From contig CAVAPE010000017.1 of assembly GCA_963590405.1 (NCBI GenBank), positions 1 through 34,164 on the forward strand: a DNA stretch of 34,164 bases, read 5' to 3'. The DNA is from Limisoma sp963590405 (GTDB lineage Bacteria; Bacteroidota; Bacteroidia; Bacteroidales; Muribaculaceae). The notes beneath the pieces are model-generated. The model was given only the letters and a program-made list of their open reading frames with translations, was not told the origin of the DNA and made no database searches. Made by a program: the position numbers and the translations under genes. Positions 14,282 through 23,368 of this stretch are shown here, in pieces. Each line of letters starts with the position of its first letter. The stretch's first letter is position 1.

Positions 14282-16747
14282 ATGAACATATCGTATAATT
14301 GGTTGAAAGAGTATCTCGATTTCGACCTTTCGCCAGAAGAAGTTTCCGCTGCCCTCACCTCCATTGGTCTTGAGACAGACGGCTTGGAAAAAGTGGAGAC
14401 AATCAAAGGCGGCCTCGAAGGCCTCGTTGTCGGCAAAGTGCTTACGTGCATCGACCACCCCGACAGCGACCATCTACACATCACCACCGTTGACCTCGGC
14501 GACGGTCAACCCACACAAATCGTATGCGGCGCTGCCAACGTGGCTGCTGGCCAGCATGTGGTTGTTGCTACCGTAGGCACTAAACTCTACGACGGTGACA
14601 AAGAATTTGCAATCAAGAAATCAAAAATCCGCGGTGTCGAGTCGTTCGGCATGATTTGCGCCGAAGACGAAATCGGCGTGGGCACTTCGCACGCCGGCAT
14701 CATCGAACTCCCAGAGACGGTGAAACCAGGCACCCCAGCAAAAGAATACTACAACGTGAAGGACGACTATATGTTTGAAGTCGACCTCACGCCTAACCGC
14801 ATCGACGCTGCGTCGCACTATGGCGTGGCGCGCGACCTCGCTGCATGGATGAAGGCGCAGGGCATGGAGGCTAACCTCCACCGCCCGTCGGTCGAGGCGT
14901 TTGCTTCCGACCGTGCCGACGGTGCAATCCCCGTAGAGGTGCAGTGTCCAGAGGCTACAATCCGCTACGCCGGCTTGACCGTGCGCAACGTGAAGGTTGT
15001 CGAGAGTCCTGAATGGCTTCGCAACTACCTCACAGCCATCGGTCAGCGTCCAATCAACAACATCGTGGACATCACCAACTTCGTGCTCAACGCATTCTGC
15101 CAGCCGTTGCACTGCTTCGACTTGGCAAAGGTGAAGGGCGAGAAGATTGTGGTTCGTCAGGCAGTGGAAGGCTCGAAGTTCGTCACTCTCGACGGCGTGG
15201 AGCGCACCATGAGCAATCGCGACCTGATGATTTGCAACGCCGAAGAGCCTATGTGTATCGCTGGCGTGTTTGGCGGCCTTGATTCGGGCGTAACCGAGCA
15301 GACCACCGACGTGTTCCTCGAATCGGCTTGCTTCCACCCAACATGGGTGCGCAAGACGGCTCGCCGTCAGGCTCTCAACACCGACGCTTCGTTCCGCTAC
15401 GAGCGCGGCGTGGATGCCAACAACGCAATCTATGCGCTCAAGATAGCCGCCCTCCTCGTCAAGGAACTTGCAGGTGGCGAAATCTGCGGTGAAATCTTCG
15501 ACTACTATCCTGCTCCTGTGGAGCGTCCGCGCGTAGAACTTTCCTACGACTACATGACGCGCCTCATTGGCAAGGCTTTGGATAAAAACCTCGTAAAGAC
15601 AATATTGGCAGCCCTCGAAATGGAGGTTGAGGGCGAGACCGACGACGTGGTGACACTGCGAGTGCCTACCTACCGTGTCGACGTAACTCGTCCGTGCGAC
15701 GTGGTTGAGGACATCCTCCGCATCTACGGCTACAACAACGTGGAGTTTGGCGAAACGCTTCACTCTTCGCTGTCCTACCGTCAGCCTAACGACGATGCGC
15801 ACCAGTTGCAAAGCCTCGTGTCGGAGCAGTTGACTGCCGCCGGCTACCACGAGATTATGAACAACTCGCTCTCTGCCGTTAGTTACTACGACGGTTTGGG
15901 CACCTATCCGCTCGAAAACTGCGTGCGCCTGCTCAACCCGTTGAGCAACGACCTCGCTGTGCTTCGTCAGACCTTGATTTTCGGCGGCTTGGAGAGCCTC
16001 GCGCACAACATCAACCGCAAGAACGCCAACCTTACAATGTATGAGTTTGGCAACGTATATCACTTCAATCCGGCGAGCGAATCGACCGAAGAGAAGCCTT
16101 TGGCTCCGTTCTCGGAAGAGGCTCACCTTGGTCTCTGGATGACAGGCGACCTCCGCACTGCCAACTGGACTGCGCCGGCTCAGAAGTCGACAGTGTTCGA
16201 CCTCAAGGCATCGGTTGAAAACGTGTTTGCACGCCTCGGCATCACTGCCAAGGAACTTGTAGTGAAGCAGACCTCTAACGACCTCTTCTCGGCGTGCCTT
16301 GAATACACCAACCGCGGCGGCAAACTCATCGGCTACGCTGGTGTGGTTAGCCACAAGATGCTCAAGAAAGCCGACATCAACCAGCCAGTTTATTTCGCGG
16401 AACTCAACTGGAACGCACTCGTGAAGATGGCGTTGAAGAAGAAGGTGGAATACACCGACCTGCCTAAGTCGATGCCTGTGAAGCGCGACCTCGCGCTGCT
16501 CATCGACGCAGCCACCACGTTTGCCGACGTGGAAGCCGTAATCCGCAACTCCGAGAAGCGATTGCTCAAGAGCGTGACCCTCTTCGACGTGTACGAAGGC
16601 AAGAACCTCGAGGCAGGCAAGAAGTCATACGCCGTGAGCATGACGCTGCAGGACGATGAAAAGACGCTCAACGACAAGCAAATCGACGCTGTGATGAACA
16701 AAATCATCGCCAACCTGCAGAAGCAACTCGGCGCACAACTACGATAA
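14282..16747 (+). CDS. pheT: Phenylalanine-tRNA ligase beta subunit
   Basis: 821 residues, close to the usual 800. With PheS it charges tRNA-Phe in an alpha2-beta2 enzyme. Visible parts are the N-terminal MNISYNWLKEYLDF, the OB-fold tRNA-binding domain (about 39-155, with HPDSDHLHITTVDLG), the B3/B4 editing domain (about 210-400), the B5 domain around DVTRPCDVVEDILRIYGYNN (about 467-486) and the C-terminal anticodon-binding domain (about 730-821, SVTLFDVYEGKNL). pheS is not adjacent, a common arrangement in Bacteroidales. The gap to the YebC gene is 44 nt without a visible promoter, so they are probably co-transcribed. Confidence 0.95.
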   Translation: MNISYNWLKEYLDFDLSPEEVSAALTSIGLETDGLEKVETIKGGLEGLVVGKVLTCIDHPDSDHLHITTVDLGDGQPTQIVCGAANVAAGQHVVVATVGTKLYDGDKEFAIKKSKIRGVESFGMICAEDEIGVGTSHAGIIELPETVKPGTPAKEYYNVKDDYMFEVDLTPNRIDAASHYGVARDLAAWMKAQGMEANLHRPSVEAFASDRADGAIPVEVQCPEATIRYAGLTVRNVKVVESPEWLRNYLTAIGQRPINNIVDITNFVLNAFCQPLHCFDLAKVKGEKIVVRQAVEGSKFVTLDGVERTMSNRDLMICNAEEPMCIAGVFGGLDSGVTEQTTDVFLESACFHPTWVRKTARRQALNTDASFRYERGVDANNAIYALKIAALLVKELAGGEICGEIFDYYPAPVERPRVELSYDYMTRLIGKALDKNLVKTILAALEMEVEGETDDVVTLRVPTYRVDVTRPCDVVEDILRIYGYNNVEFGETLHSSLSYRQPNDDAHQLQSLVSEQLTAAGYHEIMNNSLSAVSYYDGLGTYPLENCVRLLNPLSNDLAVLRQTLIFGGLESLAHNINRKNANLTMYEFGNVYHFNPASESTEEKPLAPFSEEAHLGLWMTGDLRTANWTAPAQKSTVFDLKASVENVFARLGITAKELVVKQTSNDLFSACLEYTNRGGKLIGYAGVVSHKMLKKADINQPVYFAELNWNALVKMALKKKVEYTDLPKSMPVKRDLALLIDAATTFADVEAVIRNSEKRLLKSVTLFDVYEGKNLEAGKKSYAVSMTLQDDEKTLNDKQIDAVMNKIIANLQKQLGAQLR

Positions 16748-16791
16748 AAGAAAACAATAAACAATAACACAACAAAAAGTATAACATCAAC

Positions 16792-17526
16792 ATGGGAAGA
16801 GCTTTTGAATATCGCAAAGCGAGAAAACTTAAACGTTGGGGCAATATGTCGCGTACGTTCACTAAAATCGGTAAGGAAATCACCATCTGCGTTAAGGCCG
16901 CAGGCCCTGACCCTGCCGGAAACTCCCGCTTGCGTGTACTCCTGCAGAATGCAAAAGCAGCCAACATGCCAAAGGACACCGTTGAACGTGCCATCAAGAA
17001 AGCCACCGACAAGGATGCCAGCGACTACAAGGAAATCGTGTATGAAGGCTACGGTCCTTACGGCATCGCCATCGTAGTGGAGACTGCCACCGACAACAAC
17101 ACTCGCACCGTTGCCAACGTGCGCAGTTATTTCAACAAGTTTGGCGGCTCGCTCGGCACTTCTGGCAGCCTTTCTTTCCTTTTCGACCATAAATGTGTGT
17201 TCAAGGTGGCTCCTAAGGAGGGCGTAGACCTTGAAGAACTCGAACTCGAACTCATCGACTTCGGCGTTGACGAGGTTGAAAACGAAGGCGAGGACATCGC
17301 TATCTACGGCGCTTTCGACGCGTTTGCCAACATTCAGAAATATCTTGAGGACAACGGCTTCGAAATTCAGAGCGCAGAGTTTGAGCGCATCCCTAACGAC
17401 TATAAGGAGGTTACTCCAGAGCAGCGCGAGCAAATCGAGAAACTCCTTGAGAAGTTTGAGGACGACGACGACGTGCAGAACGTGTTCCACAACATGAAGG
17501 AAGACGAAGCAGAGGAAGAGGAATAA
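16792..17526 (+). CDS. YebC/PmpR-family protein
   Basis: 244 residues. The N-terminal block contains KRWGNMSRTFTKIGKEI, followed by GPDPAGNSRLRVLLQNAK, NMPKDTVERAIKKA and GYGPYGIAIVVETATDNNTRT, all diagnostic of the family. Members are either transcription regulators or, as shown for YebC homologs, factors that help ribosomes through difficult sequences; which applies here cannot be told. The C-terminus is an acidic tail (EDDDDVQN..EDEAEEEE). It follows pheT and ends just before a strong terminator. Confidence 0.93.
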   Translation: MGRAFEYRKARKLKRWGNMSRTFTKIGKEITICVKAAGPDPAGNSRLRVLLQNAKAANMPKDTVERAIKKATDKDASDYKEIVYEGYGPYGIAIVVETATDNNTRTVANVRSYFNKFGGSLGTSGSLSFLFDHKCVFKVAPKEGVDLEELELELIDFGVDEVENEGEDIAIYGAFDAFANIQKYLEDNGFEIQSAEFERIPNDYKEVTPEQREQIEKLLEKFEDDDDVQNVFHNMKEDEAEEEE

Positions 17527-17550
17527 TAAAACGAACTTACTCTATAGACC

Positions 17551-17584
17551 AAGCGTGCAGGCATCAGTCTGCACGCTTTTTTTT
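17551..17584 (+). terminator. Terminator of the pheT-yebC unit
   Basis: AAGCGTGCAG (17551-17560) pairs with CTGCACGCTT (17569-17578), followed by a run of T to 17584. Confidence 0.9.
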
Positions 17585-17621
17585 AGTGCCATTGGCAAAC
17601 AAATATGCACCATAGGCAAAC

Positions 17622-17650
17622 AAAAAGGAGCGATTCGAAAATCGCTCCTC
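17622..17650 (-). terminator. Terminator of tRNA-Gln
   Basis: On the minus strand GGAGCGAT (17641-17648) pairs with ATCGCTCC (17627-17634), followed by T5 (17622-17626). It lies just downstream of the tRNA. Confidence 0.85.
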
Positions 17651-17658
17651 ATTGTGAG

Positions 17659-17729
17659 TTGTCTTACCCGGATTCGAACCAGGACAGGCAGAACCAAAAA
17701 CTGCAGTGCTACCATTACACCATAAGACA
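17659..17729 (-). tRNA. tRNA-Gln (anticodon TTG)
   Basis: Minus-strand reading gives acceptor TGTCTTA pairing with TAAGACA, a D arm (GTGTAATGGTAGCAC), an anticodon loop TTTTGGT with TTG at positions 34-36, and a T arm CCTGGTTCGAATCCGGG. The anticodon stem has one T-T mismatch next to the loop. No CCA is encoded. It has its own promoter and terminator. Confidence 0.93.
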
Positions 17730-17766
17730 ATCCTAACTTAAGAGACTCATCGTCCCAAAAGCGTTG

Positions 17767-17797
17767 CAAAGATATAGTGTTTTTTTGTTATCTGCAA
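17767..17797 (-). promoter_or_regulatory. Promoter of tRNA-Gln
   Basis: TATCTTTG (17767-17774, minus) is an exact -7 match; TTGC at 17794-17797 is a partial -33 element at 19-nt spacing. Confidence 0.65.
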
Positions 17798-17899
17798 GTT
17801 TTGCGCCAACTTTTTGCCAAAGTTAAATTCAATATCCCCCCACTTTTACCCTTCTTTTGTGAAAAAATCCCTCCCAAAAGTGACATTTCCCCAAAAATC

Positions 17900-17921
17900 T
17901 CCCTCCTGAGAGGGATTTTTT
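17900..17921 (+). other. Small hairpin with T run upstream of the broken ATPase
   Basis: TCCCTC (17900-17905), loop CTGA, GAGGGA (17910-17915), then T6. It looks like a short intrinsic terminator but no plus-strand transcript is known to reach it. It lies directly before a -7-like TATCTTTA (17924-17931) for the next gene. Confidence 0.4.
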
Positions 17922-17949
17922 ACTATCTTTACCGCAAAATAAGAAGACG

Positions 17950-19127
17950 ATGATAGACCAGACGTTTTACAGTTTCATGCGGGAAATGCGCTTAAGCACA
18001 CCCCCGACAAGTTCCACAGATACCTCTACGACAGTATCTCGTGGGAGAGCAGATTGGTCGGCATCCTTGGTTCTAAGGGCGTGGGAAAGTCGACAATGAT
18101 ACTGCAGCACATAAATGAGTTGGGTATGCCGAAAGACCATCTGTATATCACTGCTGAGAATCTGTGGTTTTCTGACCACACTCTTCTTGATTTCGCTCAG
18201 GACTTTGTGTCGATGGGCGGCACGCACCTTTATATTGATGAAATTCACAAATACAAAGGCTGGTCGCGTGAATTGAAACTGATTTACGACCTGCATCCAG
18301 GTTTGCATGTGGTGTTTACGGGCTCTTCCGTGCTCGACATTAAGCGCGGCGAGGCAGACCTTAGCCGCAGGGCGTTGATGTATAAACTGGAGGGCTTGTC
18401 ATTCCGCGAGTTTCTGAATTTGAAATATGGCATCAGTTTGCCCGCCTATTCACTGGAGCAGATAGTCAACAACGATGTGGAAACTGGCGATTTGACTCTT
18501 CCGCTGCCGAAATTTCAGGAATATCTTCGTCAGGGGTATTATCCATTCTTCATTGAGGACGGTTATTTGATTAGGCTGTCGCAAGTGGTGTCGCAAACCA
18601 TTGAAGTGGACATTCCCGTTTATTTCAACCTTCAGGTGTCCACGGCTCGTAAGTTGAGCCAACTTCTTTCCGTAGTCTCGCAGATTGCACCTGTAAAGCC
18701 CAATATGTCTAATCTCGCGCAGGAACTGGGCGCAAGTAAGAATAACATACCCGACTATCTCGGCTACCTTGAATCCGCTGGTATGATAGGTTTGCTGCGT
18801 GACGATACATCGGGGTTGCGTGCGCTTGGAAAAGTGGAGAAAGTGTATCTTGACAACACCAATCTGATGTATGCTTTAAGTCCTGGAGAGCCAAATGTAG
18901 GCAACATCCGCGAAACGTTTTTCTACAATCAGATACGGGTAAACAACACCGTCACATCGTCAAAAATCAGCGATTTCGCCATCGATGGCAAGACTTTTGA
19001 AATCGGCGGCAGGAAGAAAGGGCAGAAGCAAATAGAGAGTGCCAAGGAGGGCTATGTTGTGAAAGACGACATAGAATACGGCTACGGCAATATCATTCCG
19101 CTTTGGCTTTTCGGATTGAACTACTGA
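17950..19127 (+). pseudogene. DUF4143-type ATPase with a frameshift near codon 15
   Basis: The frame starting at ATG 17950 reads MIDQTFYSFMREMRL, then at about 17992-17995 continuity with the family (KHTPDKFHRYLYDSISWESRLVGI) requires a shift of frame, as if one base were missing in CGCTTAAGCAC. The downstream frame runs to 19127 with Walker A GSKGVGKS, a Walker B-like LYIDEIHK and VVFTGSSVLD. The C-terminal region (FEIGGRKKGQKQI) resembles the nuclease-like core of DUF4143 proteins. No ATG lies at the head of the intact frame; only a TTG at 18054 is available, just before Walker A. So the gene is either broken, translated from TTG in a truncated form, or carries an assembly error. Related in family to the protein at 1-1089. 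Confidence 0.75.
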
Positions 19128-19164
19128 TGCGCGCCGTTTAGCCCTATATTTGGGCTCTGTTGGC

Positions 19165-20157
19165 TTATTCGGTTTCGAAGGTGATGCAGTCGGGGCGGGG
19201 GTGGAGAAACTCGAACTCGAGGGTGCGAGCGAGGCCTTCGCTGATGGTGAAGGGCGGCACGAAGCCTGATTGCTGCATCTTTGTGGCGTCGTACTCTGTA
19301 GAGGCGCAGAACTTCTTTACACGCACGGAACTGATGGCGAGTTTGCGCTGCATCACCCATGCTGCAAAGTCGAACAGATAGCCGCCTGCCATACCGAGGA
19401 AGTAGGGTAGGTGGATGGTTGGAAGGTGCTTGTTGAGCACCGTTTCGACGTGCTTCACGAGCCCATTCATATCGAAGTCGGGCTTGTCAACGTAGTTGTA
19501 CACATTGTAGCCCGTAGGATGGTGGTCGATGAGGAATTTGGTGAACGCCACGACGTTGCCCACATACGCCATCGATTTGAAGTTATTGCCTTTACCCACC
19601 ATAAGGAACTTGCCACTCTGTATCTGGTGCAACAGGTTGTAGACGTTGCCGCGGTTGCGCTCGCCGAAAGTCACAGTGGGGCGCACCACGTTGATGTTCC
19701 AGTCGTTGTGCAGCGTGTGCCATTCCTGGAGCATCTGTTCGGCTTGCCATTTTGAGCGTCCGTAGTGGTTGAACGGGTCCTTCGGGGCTGCTTCGTCGGG
19801 GCTCATCTTGTTGATGCCGTAGACTGCTACTGTTGAGAAAAAAAGCAAGCGCTTCACGCCGTTGCGCTCCATGGCCTTGAGAGTGACGCGCATGCCGCCC
19901 ACGTTGGTGTCGTAGTAGAGCGACGTAGGCGTAACGTCGTCGCGGTGCTGCGCGGCGAGGAGGATTACGAGGTCGGTGCCGGCGAGTGCTTCGTCTATCT
20001 GCTGCTGGTTGCATACGTCGCCGATCGTCGTTATTTCGTTGAAGAAATGGCTTTCGCGAAGGTCAACAATTTTGAATTCGTAGTCGGGATACGGCTTGAA
20101 ATAGTCAATGATGCGTGTCCCGATAAATCCGCTGCCTCCGAGTATGGTAATTTTCAT
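19165..20157 (-). CDS. Extended SDR sugar-nucleotide epimerase/dehydratase
   Basis: 330 residues. The NAD(P)-binding loop GGSGFIG is at 7-13; Ser108/Thr109 (FFSTVAVYG) and Tyr132-x3-Lys136 (HYGRSK) form the catalytic set. The family interconverts or dehydrates sugars on nucleotide or lipid carriers; the exact substrate is not clear. It is the last gene of the exopolysaccharide control operon, starting 3 nt after the phosphatase stop, so it likely serves the polysaccharide controlled by those genes. The C-terminal part (about 250-330) contains a hydrophobic segment (LPYFLGMAGGYLFDFAAW) unusual for a purely soluble SDR and similar to membrane-associated epimerases. Confidence 0.8.
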   Translation of the reverse strand: MKITILGGSGFIGTRIIDYFKPYPDYEFKIVDLRESHFFNEITTIGDVCNQQQIDEALAGTDLVILLAAQHRDDVTPTSLYYDTNVGGMRVTLKAMERNGVKRLLFFSTVAVYGINKMSPDEAAPKDPFNHYGRSKWQAEQMLQEWHTLHNDWNINVVRPTVTFGERNRGNVYNLLHQIQSGKFLMVGKGNNFKSMAYVGNVVAFTKFLIDHHPTGYNVYNYVDKPDFDMNGLVKHVETVLNKHLPTIHLPYFLGMAGGYLFDFAAWVMQRKLAISSVRVKKFCASTEYDATKMQQSGFVPPFTISEGLARTLEFEFLHPRPDCITFETE

Positions 20158-20160
20158 AGG

Positions 20161-20871
20161 TTATTGTAACTGGTTAGGGATTAGGCGCAGTCTGTCGATT
20201 ACTTTCTTCGACAGGGGCGTGTTGACTGTGTGAAGGTAGAAAGGTAGGTTGTGAATGTCGCTACCCATAAGGTCGTAGAAGCCTTTTTCGAGCAGCCATT
20301 CGGCTTTTTCTTTAGTGGTAGGGCTATATGAACCGGCTATCGAACCGAGGTTGAGTTGGAAAATTAGTCCCAGCGACTTCAATTCCTCATAGTCGCTCTG
20401 TTCCATATATTTGTAGCGCTCCGGATGGGCGAGGATTGGCGTTGTGCCGTTGTTGAGCATCTCGCCGATGAGCCCTTTCATCTCCATCGGCGGGCGGAAA
20501 TAACTCGTCTCGATGAGAGGATGATTTCCAGAGAGCATCAGTAGGTCGCGCGCTTCCCAACGCTCAACGAAGAGGCTGTCCATCATGTTTTCGGCAGCCT
20601 GGTTGAGCCGTATGCTCCCCTCGTAGGCGGCGGAAAACTCCTGGAAATGCTGCTTCAGGGCGGCGGTTGCGTTGGGCACGTCCTCCATGATGTGGGGCGT
20701 GAGCCAAATCTCGGCTACACCGAACTTCTCCATGCAGTCAAGTGCTTCGAGGCTACTTTCGGCTGTCTGGAAGCCGTCGTCAACGCCCGGAAGGAGGTGA
20801 CTGTGATGGTCGGTGAAGCCCTGCAGCAAACCGCTGTCGAGCATCGTTATTTTACGCGAGAAAAGTGACAT
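20161..20871 (-). CDS. PHP-type protein-tyrosine phosphatase (CpsB/YwqE family)
   Basis: 236 residues. By family it is a metal-dependent phosphatase that removes phosphate from BY-kinase tyrosines. Metal-binding motifs are DHHSHLLPGVDDG (21-33), TPH (58-60), Glu94, HPERY (149-153) and GSDIH (203-207). It begins 2 nt after the kinase stop, a pairing typical of exopolysaccharide operons. Its likely substrate is the Tyr-Gly tail of that kinase. Confidence 0.92.
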   Translation of the reverse strand: MSLFSRKITMLDSGLLQGFTDHHSHLLPGVDDGFQTAESSLEALDCMEKFGVAEIWLTPHIMEDVPNATAALKQHFQEFSAAYEGSIRLNQAAENMMDSLFVERWEARDLLMLSGNHPLIETSYFRPPMEMKGLIGEMLNNGTTPILAHPERYKYMEQSDYEELKSLGLIFQLNLGSIAGSYSPTTKEKAEWLLEKGFYDLMGSDIHNLPFYLHTVNTPLSKKVIDRLRLIPNQLQ

Positions 20872-20873
20872 TT

Positions 20874-23324
20874 TTATTTTTTGCCTTCAGTTTCGTTGCC
20901 GTAGCCATAGCCGTAACCATAACCGTAGCCATATCCGTAACCGTAGCCATAACGGCCGTATTTTCCAGCCGATGAACTTCCGTTGAGGAGGATGCTCATG
21001 TTAGGCAAGCGGTTTTCCTTGTAGATTTTTTCTACGTCAGGCAGAGTGCGACGATCCATCAATCCTGCGCGGATCACGAAGATTGAGCGGTTGGCGTATT
21101 GCGAAACCAGTGTGGTGTCGGTCACTTGCGCTATTGGCGGGCAATCGATAAATATGTATTTGTAGCGTTTCTTCAGTTCTTCAAACAGCACCGGGATGCG
21201 GTCGCTCAGCAACAACTCTGCTGGGTTTGGCGGAAGTGTGCCAGTAGGGATTGTGTCAAACTTCAAACTGGTGGACTTCACAATGATGTCGTCGATTCCG
21301 GCTTGACCGTTGAGGTATGTGCTGATGCCCGTGCGCGGGCTGTTTACGTTCTTCGAGAGTGTGCCTTTGCGGAGGTCGAGGTCAATGGCAAGCACCTTGT
21401 TGCCCTTCAGAGCCATTACGGTGGCGATGTTGAGCGTGGTGAACGTCTTGCCGCTGCCTGGATTGAGCGAGGTGATGAGAATAGTTTCTGTGTACTTGCT
21501 ACCAATCATGAAGTCGAGGTTGGTGCGCACCACGCGGAACGCCTCGTTGATGACGTTTCGGTTGTGGCTTTCAACCACCACTCGCGACGGCTGCGACTCC
21601 TCGTTGCGAGGGTTGCGGATGCGGTCGAGGATGGAGCGCTTCTTCGTGCCTTCGCTCAACGGCACGTCGCCGAGGATTGGTGTGGTGAGCGACTCGAGGT
21701 CGGCGCGGTTGCGCACTGTGGTGTTGAGTGCATTTTCAGCATACATAATGCCGAAAGGTATTGCCAATCCGAGAAGCAGAGCCACTGCCATGATTATGGT
21801 TTTGTGCGGCGAGATAGGCACATTATCGCCGGTGGCAGGCTTGAGCAGACGGGTGTTGTTGACCACGATGCTCGCTTGGAGTTCGTTCTCCTCGCGCTTC
21901 TGCAACAGATAGAGGTAGAGGTCCTCCTTGATTTTCTGCTGGCGTTCGATGGAGAGGAGTTCGCGTGCCTTGCTTGGGCTCGCTGATATGCGGTTGTTGA
22001 TGGCGCTCTCCTGTGCTGCCAAGCGGTCTGCCTGGATTTTGAGGGCGCTGATGTGGTTGTCGATGGAGCGGAGGATGGTGGAACGCATCATGCGCAACTG
22101 GTTGTTGAGGTCGGCAACAACGGGGTTGTTGTCGCTACTGTTGCTTGCGAGGCGCTGGCGCTCAAGGAGTTTCTTGTTGTATTCGGCAATCTGCTCCTCG
22201 ATGGTCTGGCTGCCTACGCCAGAGTTCGACGGCAGGAGGTCGTCCTTGCGGGTGTTGTCCACGAGGTATTCGCGGATGAAGCGTGCCACAGCCAACTGGT
22301 TGTTGGCAATGAATGCTTGCTCAGAGTATTTGCTCGATTCTTGTGTTACTTGGTTAGTCTCCACAGTCACGTCGAGCAGACGGTTGGCGCTCTTGAAGCG
22401 CTCTATGTCGGAATCAACGTTGCCGAGTTCGCTCTCGATGGCGATAAGGCGCTCGTTGATGAACTTTGCAGTGTTGTCGGTCGACTTGTTGGTGTAGCGC
22501 ACCCACTCTTCGTTGTAGGCGTCGAGGAGGGCGTTGAGCACGTCCTCAGCGCGCTTTGGCGACGGGTCGGTGTAGGTGAAGTTGATCACTGTGGCAAGTT
22601 TGTCGGCAAGTTCGGCGGTGAGGCGCGACTGGTAGCCCTTCGCAGCGAGTTCTGGCGTGAGATAAGTCACGGTGATAGGCTTGTCGAAGTTCTTGCCGTA
22701 TTCCTTGGTAGCCTTGACCACGATATTGCCCACTGGGGTGCGGAACGGCTGCCCGAGTTTCACTGTCTGCTCGCTGAAGTCGGCTTCCTTGCCGTTGACC
22801 GTGAGGTTGCTCACGGTTACGCTGTTGCCGCTTGCCTTCTTGGCGATGAATACCACGGATGCCAAGTTTTCTTCGCCGACTTTCTCGGGAAGACCTTTAT
22901 AGTCGACAGTGATTGGCGTTTTGTCGTACCAGTCGGTGACGTAGCCAATCCAGTTCTTGCTTGTGTAGGTCACGTTGATGCGCAGACGGTTCACCACGTC
23001 CTGCATCAGGAGCGGAGACTGATAAGCCTGCAACTCGTTGTAGACGTCGATGCCAGTGCTACCGATACCGAGGTCGGCGAAGGCTGCGATTTCGCTGATT
23101 TGCGCCTTACCCGAACTGTCGCTTCGGAGCATCACGCTTGCTGTGCGCTGGTAGATGCGTTGTGCCCTCTGAGCAATGAAGAAGCCCACGGCGAGGCACA
23201 CCACTATCGACACGGCAAACAACCGCTTGTGGCAGAGTGCCCACCCGATGATGTCGCTAATCTGAAAATTGCTTTGTTGCTCTTCCGCCTCGACGTTGTT
23301 TATTTCGATATTGTCTTTATCCAT
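20874..23324 (-). CDS. Polysaccharide co-polymerase/BY-kinase with Tyr-Gly tail
   Basis: 816 residues. Transmembrane helices at about 28-52 and 503-525 enclose a long periplasmic Wzz-like region. The cytoplasmic kinase has Walker A PGSGKT (622-627), Walker A' with D648 and D650 (LAIDLDLR) and Walker B ending at D727 (YIFIDC). The C-terminus carries ten tyrosines, eight of them in perfect Gly-Tyr units, followed by NETEGKK. BY-kinases phosphorylate such clusters in trans, and the cycle with the phosphatase controls polymer length and export. It is preceded by its export lipoprotein partner (44-nt gap) and followed by its phosphatase. Clear paralog of the kinase at 2207-4549, which lacks the tail. 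Confidence 0.93.
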   Translation of the reverse strand: MDKDNIEINNVEAEEQQSNFQISDIIGWALCHKRLFAVSIVVCLAVGFFIAQRAQRIYQRTASVMLRSDSSGKAQISEIAAFADLGIGSTGIDVYNELQAYQSPLLMQDVVNRLRINVTYTSKNWIGYVTDWYDKTPITVDYKGLPEKVGEENLASVVFIAKKASGNSVTVSNLTVNGKEADFSEQTVKLGQPFRTPVGNIVVKATKEYGKNFDKPITVTYLTPELAAKGYQSRLTAELADKLATVINFTYTDPSPKRAEDVLNALLDAYNEEWVRYTNKSTDNTAKFINERLIAIESELGNVDSDIERFKSANRLLDVTVETNQVTQESSKYSEQAFIANNQLAVARFIREYLVDNTRKDDLLPSNSGVGSQTIEEQIAEYNKKLLERQRLASNSSDNNPVVADLNNQLRMMRSTILRSIDNHISALKIQADRLAAQESAINNRISASPSKARELLSIERQQKIKEDLYLYLLQKREENELQASIVVNNTRLLKPATGDNVPISPHKTIIMAVALLLGLAIPFGIMYAENALNTTVRNRADLESLTTPILGDVPLSEGTKKRSILDRIRNPRNEESQPSRVVVESHNRNVINEAFRVVRTNLDFMIGSKYTETILITSLNPGSGKTFTTLNIATVMALKGNKVLAIDLDLRKGTLSKNVNSPRTGISTYLNGQAGIDDIIVKSTSLKFDTIPTGTLPPNPAELLLSDRIPVLFEELKKRYKYIFIDCPPIAQVTDTTLVSQYANRSIFVIRAGLMDRRTLPDVEKIYKENRLPNMSILLNGSSSAGKYGRYGYGYGYGYGYGYGYGYGNETEGKK
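20901..20948. repeat. Eight tandem hexanucleotides encoding the Gly-Tyr tail
   Basis: On the minus strand eight consecutive GGN-TAY hexamers occupy these 48 bp. Third positions vary (GGC, GGT, GGA; TAC, TAT), so the repeat is constrained at protein level but still able to change copy number. Confidence 0.9.
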
Positions 23325-23368
23325 TGATTATTGGCTTATTGTTTTTAGTCTGTGCTTTCCGTTTCCCG

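Noticed and set aside
14621..16354. 577-codon minus-strand open frame inside pheT
   Set aside because: It is a shadow of pheT; His/Val/Ala-rich composition without domain features.
19140..19156. AGCCC/GGGCT hairpin between convergent genes
   Set aside because: Only 5 bp and no T run on either strand; too weak for a terminator call.
22053..23327. 424-codon plus-strand open frame opposite the BY-kinase
   Set aside because: Shadow frame; the minus-strand kinase has all family motifs.
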